Below, one piece after another: positions 5,843 through 10,245 of a stretch of DNA of 10,245 bases. The stretch lies in NCBI GenBank assembly GCA_031258795.1, contig JAIRMI010000034.1, positions 1 through 10,245 of the forward strand, given 5' to 3'. Under the pieces are notes generated by a model. It was not told the DNA's origin. It worked only from the letters and a program-made list of their open reading frames with translations, and did no database searches. Every line of letters begins with the position of its first letter. The first letter of the stretch is position 1. This DNA is from Puniceicoccales bacterium (GTDB lineage Bacteria > Verrucomicrobiota > Verrucomicrobiia > Opitutales > JAIRKQ01). Position numbers and translations under genes: made by a program.

Positions 5843-6988
5843 TTAGTAGCGAGCTGACCTGCGTAGCATTTTTACTCCGAATACTGCTAGAGAAATGTTT
5901 GGCAGCCACACGAGTATCTCGGGATGTAGGTGCGTTTTGTCTCCAAACCAGGAAAACATAACCATCGAAAAATAATAGCCCAAAGCGAGGATGAGAGCGA
6001 TTGCCGTATTTATTGAAGTGTCCGATCGCTTTGTGCGAATTCCAAGCGGTATTGCGACCAAAGTTAGGGCGAGCACACCAAAGGACATGGCTATGTTGCT
6101 CGAGATGTTCGTATCAACCAGCTGCCGGTCATGCTTAATGGAAGCTTCCGTAAGAGGGGCCGCTTCGCTTTGATGCCAATATTTACGGGCTTGGAGCAGT
6201 TCATTGATGTTCATATGGCGCAGTTTTTTCTCGGGGGGATTTATTTTTCCCATTATTTCTGTTATAGGCAGAGCGATGGAAAGTTCGTTGAAGAAGATTA
6301 TGTCCGAAAATGGTTTCCCATCTTCATTGCTTTTTTTGTTGAAATGTTCTCCGCTGCCGTTCACCAAAGCGAGCGTGATCGCATTTGAATTATCGTCGTA
6401 AGAAATCGTTCCATTTGCGGCGGTTATGTACACATCCACGGTGCCCGCTTCGGAGAGTTGCCAGATTTTGAAACCGGTCAATGTGCTAGAGGAAATCGAA
6501 TCGACGTAAATTACATATCCCGGGAACCAATTTATGAACTCGTGGGCTTTGATGAACCTCGTTGGACTATTGCGCAGTATTTTTTTAAACGATGCGCGGT
6601 ACTCGTATAATGAGCTTGGCGCATAGTATAGGTTAATCAGGCAGGATACTCCCGTTGAGAATGCGGCAAACAAAAAGATCGGTAGCAGTATCCTGTAGAG
6701 GCTGATTCCGATACTTTTCATGGCGAGAATTTCATTGGACGATGACAGCTTTCCAACGGAAACCAGCACCCCCGTTAAAATTCCCAGTGGAAGCGCATAG
6801 GATATCACAGATGGCACTATGGTTGCCATTATTTTTACGCTTTCGAACAGAGAAAGTCGGCCACTCGCGATCCATTCAAGCACCCCTCTGGCAGCATTCC
6901 CTGAAATGAGGACGATAACAAATAGTGCAATGGACAAAAAGCATGCAGTTATCGTTTCCTTGGCAACATGCTTAAAAAATATTCTCAC
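5843..6988 (-). CDS. LptF/LptG-family LPS export permease
   Basis: An inner-membrane subunit of the LptB2FG transporter, which extracts lipopolysaccharide from the inner membrane and passes it to the periplasmic Lpt bridge. The 381 residues show the family topology: three N-terminal membrane helices (about 13-33, 53-77, 98-120), a periplasmic beta-rich domain (about 125-290), and three C-terminal helices (297-316, 327-347, 356-374). Family motifs include YALPLGILTGVLVSVGKLSSSNEILAMKSIGIS (64-96), where the coupling segment contacts LptB, and IPLGIRTKRS (313-322). I cannot decide between LptF and LptG; the partner gene is not in the window. The GTG start overlaps the leuS stop by four bases (GTGA), indicating coupled translation. 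Presence of this gene implies an outer membrane. Confidence 0.92.
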   Translation of the reverse strand: MRIFFKHVAKETITACFLSIALFVIVLISGNAARGVLEWIASGRLSLFESVKIMATIVPSVISYALPLGILTGVLVSVGKLSSSNEILAMKSIGISLYRILLPIFLFAAFSTGVSCLINLYYAPSSLYEYRASFKKILRNSPTRFIKAHEFINWFPGYVIYVDSISSSTLTGFKIWQLSEAGTVDVYITAANGTISYDDNSNAITLALVNGSGEHFNKKSNEDGKPFSDIIFFNELSIALPITEIMGKINPPEKKLRHMNINELLQARKYWHQSEAAPLTEASIKHDRQLVDTNISSNIAMSFGVLALTLVAIPLGIRTKRSDTSINTAIALILALGYYFSMVMFSWFGDKTHLHPEILVWLPNISLAVFGVKMLRRSARY

Positions 6989-9555
6989 TTGACGAGAATA
7001 TTGATAATTTTCGCGGGAACAAGTATGACTTTTTCAATAGTTTTCCCCAGCAAAAATTTGCTTATTTTGTCATTTTTTCGCACAACTTCCATGACTTGAT
7101 CATGCTCTGCATTTTTATCAACGAAGCATTCTCCCCGAACTTTCCCGTTGATTTGAACGGCGATTTTTACTTCGCTTCTGCGATCGCGTGCGCAATATTT
7201 TGGCCAGGGAAGAAAGGAGATGCTCCCAACTGAACCATCGAGTCTGCTGTAAAGTTCCTCTGCGATATGAGGAGCAAATGGGGCGAGGAGCTGTAAAAAT
7301 TTTATGGACTGTTCCTTTGAAATGGACTCTTCCTTTATAAAAGTATTTAGGCAAATCATCATCTGAGATATTGCGGTATTAAAGCGTAAGTTTTCGATAT
7401 CCTGGGTGACCTTGCCGATAGTGTCATCTAAAACATTACTTGTTTCCTGGGAACCTTCATTGCCGAAAATTTTAACCTTGCCGTCGTCTGCAATGTAGAA
7501 ATACCATATCCTCTTTAAAAAGCGAAAAACTCCTTCGATTCCCCGTGTACTCCATGGTTTCATCGCTTCCAATGGCCCGAGGAACATTTCGTATAGACGC
7601 AAAGCATCAGCTCCGTATTGTTTTATGACTTCGTCGGGATTAACCACGTTCCCACGGCTTTTGGACATTTTCGAGCCATCTTCACCGAGAATTATGCCCT
7701 GATGAAACAATTTTTTGAATGGTTCTGAAGTGGAAACTGCCCCTATGTCATAGAGAAATTTGTGCCAAAATCGTGCATACAGAAGGTGCAGTACGGCATG
7801 CTCGGCGCCCCCAATGTACATGTCTGGCCTTTGCCAATATTTTTCCGAATTTTCTTCGACCAATGCCGATGAGTGGCGCGGCGACATATACCTCAAATAG
7901 TACCAGCAAGAACCGGCCCATTGGGGCATGGTGTTCGTTTCCCGGCGACCACGAATCCACATCCCGGCCGTCCCGGCATTAAATTCACAGGCTGGGATAA
8001 TCTCTCCAGATATTGGATTGATGTAAACATTTACCCAATGATTGGCTTTGGCGAGTGGGCTTTCTCCATTGTCCGATGGCATATAGGATTCAACCTTGGG
8101 CAAAACTAGGGGAAGTTCTTTGGAAGTTAGCGGTATCGCACAGAAAGTTAGACCGTTGGACGTGTAGGAAATTTCCTCCTTTGGAAGGAATTCTTTGAAA
8201 TAAAAACCATTCAGCTGTACCATGAAGTCATAATCCGGCTTTTCCATCCAGACGACGGGAATTGGTTCCCCCCAGTAGCGCTGACGGGAAAATAACCAGT
8301 CACGCAATTTATAATTTATTGCCCGTAAGCCACTCTTGAGCCTTATCAACTTATCGGTGATTGCCTCCTTAGCCTGCTGGCTGCCGAACCCAGTAAATTC
8401 GCCGGAATTCACCAACTTACCTTCGCCACAAAACAGCAACTCGGAAGAATCTTCGCCATGAATAACTTGCCTGATCTCTATGCCATATTTTTTAGCAAAT
8501 TCGTAATCCCGATCGTCGTGGGCGGGAACGGCCATAATTGCGCCCGTTCCGTAGCTGTAAAGCACGTAATCTGCAATCCAAATGGGCAGTGATTCGCCGT
8601 TTACCGGGTTTATTGCGTATGCTCCAGTAAACACTCCCGTTTTGTTTTTGGCCAAATCGGTACGTTCGAGATCGCTTTTGCTCTTCGTCTGCTCCACATA
8701 TGCCGCTACTGCAGCGCGCTGCTCGTCACTTACAATTGTTGATCCTAAGTTGTGTTCCGGAGCAAGAACCAGGAAAGTAGCTCCATATAAAGTATCTGGG
8801 CGGGTTGTGTAGACCATAATGGAAGAGGAATGATTTTCCACTTTAAACGTTATCTGTGTACCCGTTGATTTCCCAATCCACGCAACTTGTTGCCGTTTCG
8901 TTGACTCCGGCCAATCGACATCCTTCAATCCATCAAGCAATTTGTCCGCATATTTGGTTATTTTTAGCATCCATTGGCGTAAATTTTTACGTTCTACGGG
9001 ATATCCACCACGTTCCGATACGCCATTTATTACTTCCTCATTGGCCAAGACGGACTTCAGCTCACTGCACCACCAAATCGGCTTTTCATCGACATATGCC
9101 AGGCCGTGTTTTAACAATTGTAGAAAAATCCACTGTGTCCAACGGAAGTAATTGGGGTCCGTCGTGTTGACTTCCCGTTCCCAGTCAATTGCAAACCCAA
9201 AGCTCTGTATTTGTTTACGAAAAATGTCTATGTTGTTGGCCGTATTTATGGCTGGCTGGACACCGGTCTTGATTGCATGTTGTTCTGCCGGCAGTCCAAA
9301 AGCATCCCAGCCCATTGGATGCAAAACGTTGTATCCGCAAGCAATCTTATGCCTGGTAATTATGTCGCTAGCGGTATAGCCCTCCGGGTGACCGATATGC
9401 AACCCAGCACTGGAAGGATAGGGGAACATGTCTAGAACGTAGTATTTCTCCTTGTTAGAATTTTCCGTTACCCGGAAAGTTCTATCCTTTGCCCACTTTT
9501 CGTGCCAATGTTGCTCAACAGCCTCGAAGTCATATGCTATGCAATTTGTACCCAT
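6985..9555 (-). CDS. leuS: Leucyl-tRNA synthetase
   Basis: Charges tRNA-Leu with leucine. It is full length at 856 residues. The class I signatures are HIGH (53-56) and KMSKS (629-633). The CP1 editing domain has the T-rich TTRPDTLYG motif (250-258) and AHDDRDYEFAKKYG (345-358) with the conserved aspartate D347, so proofreading looks intact. The zinc module region reads WWCSELKSVLANEEV then SERGGYPVERK, so only one of the usual zinc cysteines remains; this metal-free form is also seen in other bacteria. The catalytic core resumes at RDWLFSRQRYWGEPIP (418-433), with a leucine-specific insertion (about 440-545) and TMPQWAGSCWYYLRY before KMSKS. The C-terminal tRNA-binding domain ends with VQINGKVRG. 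ATG 9555 has no Shine-Dalgarno. It lies 51 bp after cdsA and overlaps the permease gene by four bases. Confidence 0.98.
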   Translation of the reverse strand: MGTNCIAYDFEAVEQHWHEKWAKDRTFRVTENSNKEKYYVLDMFPYPSSAGLHIGHPEGYTASDIITRHKIACGYNVLHPMGWDAFGLPAEQHAIKTGVQPAINTANNIDIFRKQIQSFGFAIDWEREVNTTDPNYFRWTQWIFLQLLKHGLAYVDEKPIWWCSELKSVLANEEVINGVSERGGYPVERKNLRQWMLKITKYADKLLDGLKDVDWPESTKRQQVAWIGKSTGTQITFKVENHSSSIMVYTTRPDTLYGATFLVLAPEHNLGSTIVSDEQRAAVAAYVEQTKSKSDLERTDLAKNKTGVFTGAYAINPVNGESLPIWIADYVLYSYGTGAIMAVPAHDDRDYEFAKKYGIEIRQVIHGEDSSELLFCGEGKLVNSGEFTGFGSQQAKEAITDKLIRLKSGLRAINYKLRDWLFSRQRYWGEPIPVVWMEKPDYDFMVQLNGFYFKEFLPKEEISYTSNGLTFCAIPLTSKELPLVLPKVESYMPSDNGESPLAKANHWVNVYINPISGEIIPACEFNAGTAGMWIRGRRETNTMPQWAGSCWYYLRYMSPRHSSALVEENSEKYWQRPDMYIGGAEHAVLHLLYARFWHKFLYDIGAVSTSEPFKKLFHQGIILGEDGSKMSKSRGNVVNPDEVIKQYGADALRLYEMFLGPLEAMKPWSTRGIEGVFRFLKRIWYFYIADDGKVKIFGNEGSQETSNVLDDTIGKVTQDIENLRFNTAISQMMICLNTFIKEESISKEQSIKFLQLLAPFAPHIAEELYSRLDGSVGSISFLPWPKYCARDRRSEVKIAVQINGKVRGECFVDKNAEHDQVMEVVRKNDKISKFLLGKTIEKVILVPAKIINILVK

Positions 9556-9606
9556 TTACCGATTACACAAAGCACAGAAGGGAATTCAACGCAAGAAAAT
9601 TTTGCA

Positions 9607-10245
9607 TTACATGGGTATGTACTTTAGGTAAAGCACACCCATGGGGAGGGCTAGGATTAAGCTGTCCATCAGGTCAAACATCCCACCTATGCCCGGAACA
9701 ATATTCCCCGAATCCTTGACCCTTGCTATACGTTTGATGATTGATTCCACCAAATCACCTAGCACGGCTACCAGAGATAGGAGCCCAGACAGTAAAATGG
9801 TGTGTTGCAGCGTAATCGAAGGTATCAAAAAATTCCTGAACATGAGAAAAGTGATCAATCCAACGGTAATAGACGCAATTATACCCCCGATGAGACCTTC
9901 CACCGTTTTATTTGGGCTGAAATCGGGGGCCAATTTGCGCTTACCGAATGCGCAGCCAAATAACATTCCACCAACGTCGCTAAATTTTATAATTGCTACT
10001 AGCCAAAGGAGGGTACAAAGAGAAGTAACGGGCGAAGCATCGCACAAAGCTTGCATGTCACCGACAAATGCCAAGGGAAAGGTAAGCATGAATGGTACGT
10101 ATGCAATGCCGAGTAGGGTAGGTAATAAAGACTCGCGAACGACCTTTATGGATCGTCTGGCGAACATATAAGCAATTATTATTATTGCCACGACAACCAA
10201 AGCTTCACTTGGGTTAGCCTTGAAAAAACACTGGGGAAGCCCGTA
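9607..10245 (-). CDS. cdsA: Phosphatidate cytidylyltransferase (partial, 5' end outside window)
   Basis: Makes CDP-diacylglycerol from phosphatidate and CTP at the inner membrane, the branch point to all major phospholipids. The visible 212 residues are the C-terminal part; the frame is open to the right edge, so roughly the first 60-70 residues are missing. An in-frame TTG at 10200 is not a likely start because family sequence continues past it. Several hydrophobic membrane helices are evident. Conserved elements are the FSDVGGMLFGCAFGKRKL stretch, SPNKTVEG, and the C-terminal signature SIIKRIARVKD followed by IVPGIGGMFDLMDSL. In the classical signature the last part is PGHGGxxDRxDS, so histidine is replaced by isoleucine and arginine by leucine. 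The missing histidine does not disturb the rest of the motif. It is first in the visible minus-strand gene string. Confidence 0.93.
   Translation of the reverse strand, partial: YGLPQCFFKANPSEALVVVAIIIIAYMFARRSIKVVRESLLPTLLGIAYVPFMLTFPLAFVGDMQALCDASPVTSLCTLLWLVAIIKFSDVGGMLFGCAFGKRKLAPDFSPNKTVEGLIGGIIASITVGLITFLMFRNFLIPSITLQHTILLSGLLSLVAVLGDLVESIIKRIARVKDSGNIVPGIGGMFDLMDSLILALPMGVLYLKYIPM

Noticed and set aside
9641..10171. Plus-strand ORF of 176 residues
   Set aside because: It is antisense to cdsA, whose membrane segments and signature are clear; composition fits a mirrored membrane gene.

Overview
The window reads as a chromosomal segment of a Gram-negative bacterium of moderate-to-low GC, mostly housekeeping genes. 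The best guess is a host-associated member of the PVC group (Verrucomicrobiota, possibly near Puniceicoccales, or a relative). This is inference. It rests on an LPS-export permease (an outer membrane), a CdsA whose C-terminal signature departs from the proteobacterial pattern, few Shine-Dalgarno sequences, and a CesT-like type III secretion chaperone. No rRNA, tRNA or CRISPR array is visible.

Layout. On the plus strand, 54-515 encodes an unrecognised cysteine-rich 153-residue protein. A terminator-like hairpin at 524-551 follows. Positions 610-1470 encode a WalJ/YycJ-type metallo-beta-lactamase-fold hydrolase. Its 3' end overlaps, tail to tail by 64 bp, a minus-strand ExoIII/ExoA-type DNA repair nuclease (1407-2180). 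Positions 2181-2891 hold no intact gene. About 500 bp of this (2376-2870) is decayed IS630-family transposase, present as two fragments in tandem. One fragment carries a stop codon and a small internal inversion.

From the right edge down to 2892, everything is one tightly packed minus-strand gene string. In transcription order it is cdsA (partial), leuS, an LptF/LptG-family permease, a PfkB-family carbohydrate kinase, tmk, holB and a small CesT-like chaperone gene. Most junctions overlap or abut: leuS/permease overlap GTGA, kinase/tmk abut as TGA-ATG, tmk/holB overlap about 38 bp, and holB/chaperone overlap 17 bp. The one gap that could hold an internal promoter is the 78 bp before the PfkB kinase, where a weak promoter-like pair brackets a 10-bp palindrome.

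Functionally the string mixes phospholipid synthesis (CdsA), translation (LeuS), LPS export (LptF/G), dTTP synthesis (Tmk) and replication clamp loading (HolB). The outlier is the chaperone gene. Such chaperones normally sit beside their effector, but here the last neighbour is holB and the downstream DNA is transposon debris. That junction and the rearranged IS remnant are the most interesting parts of the window.
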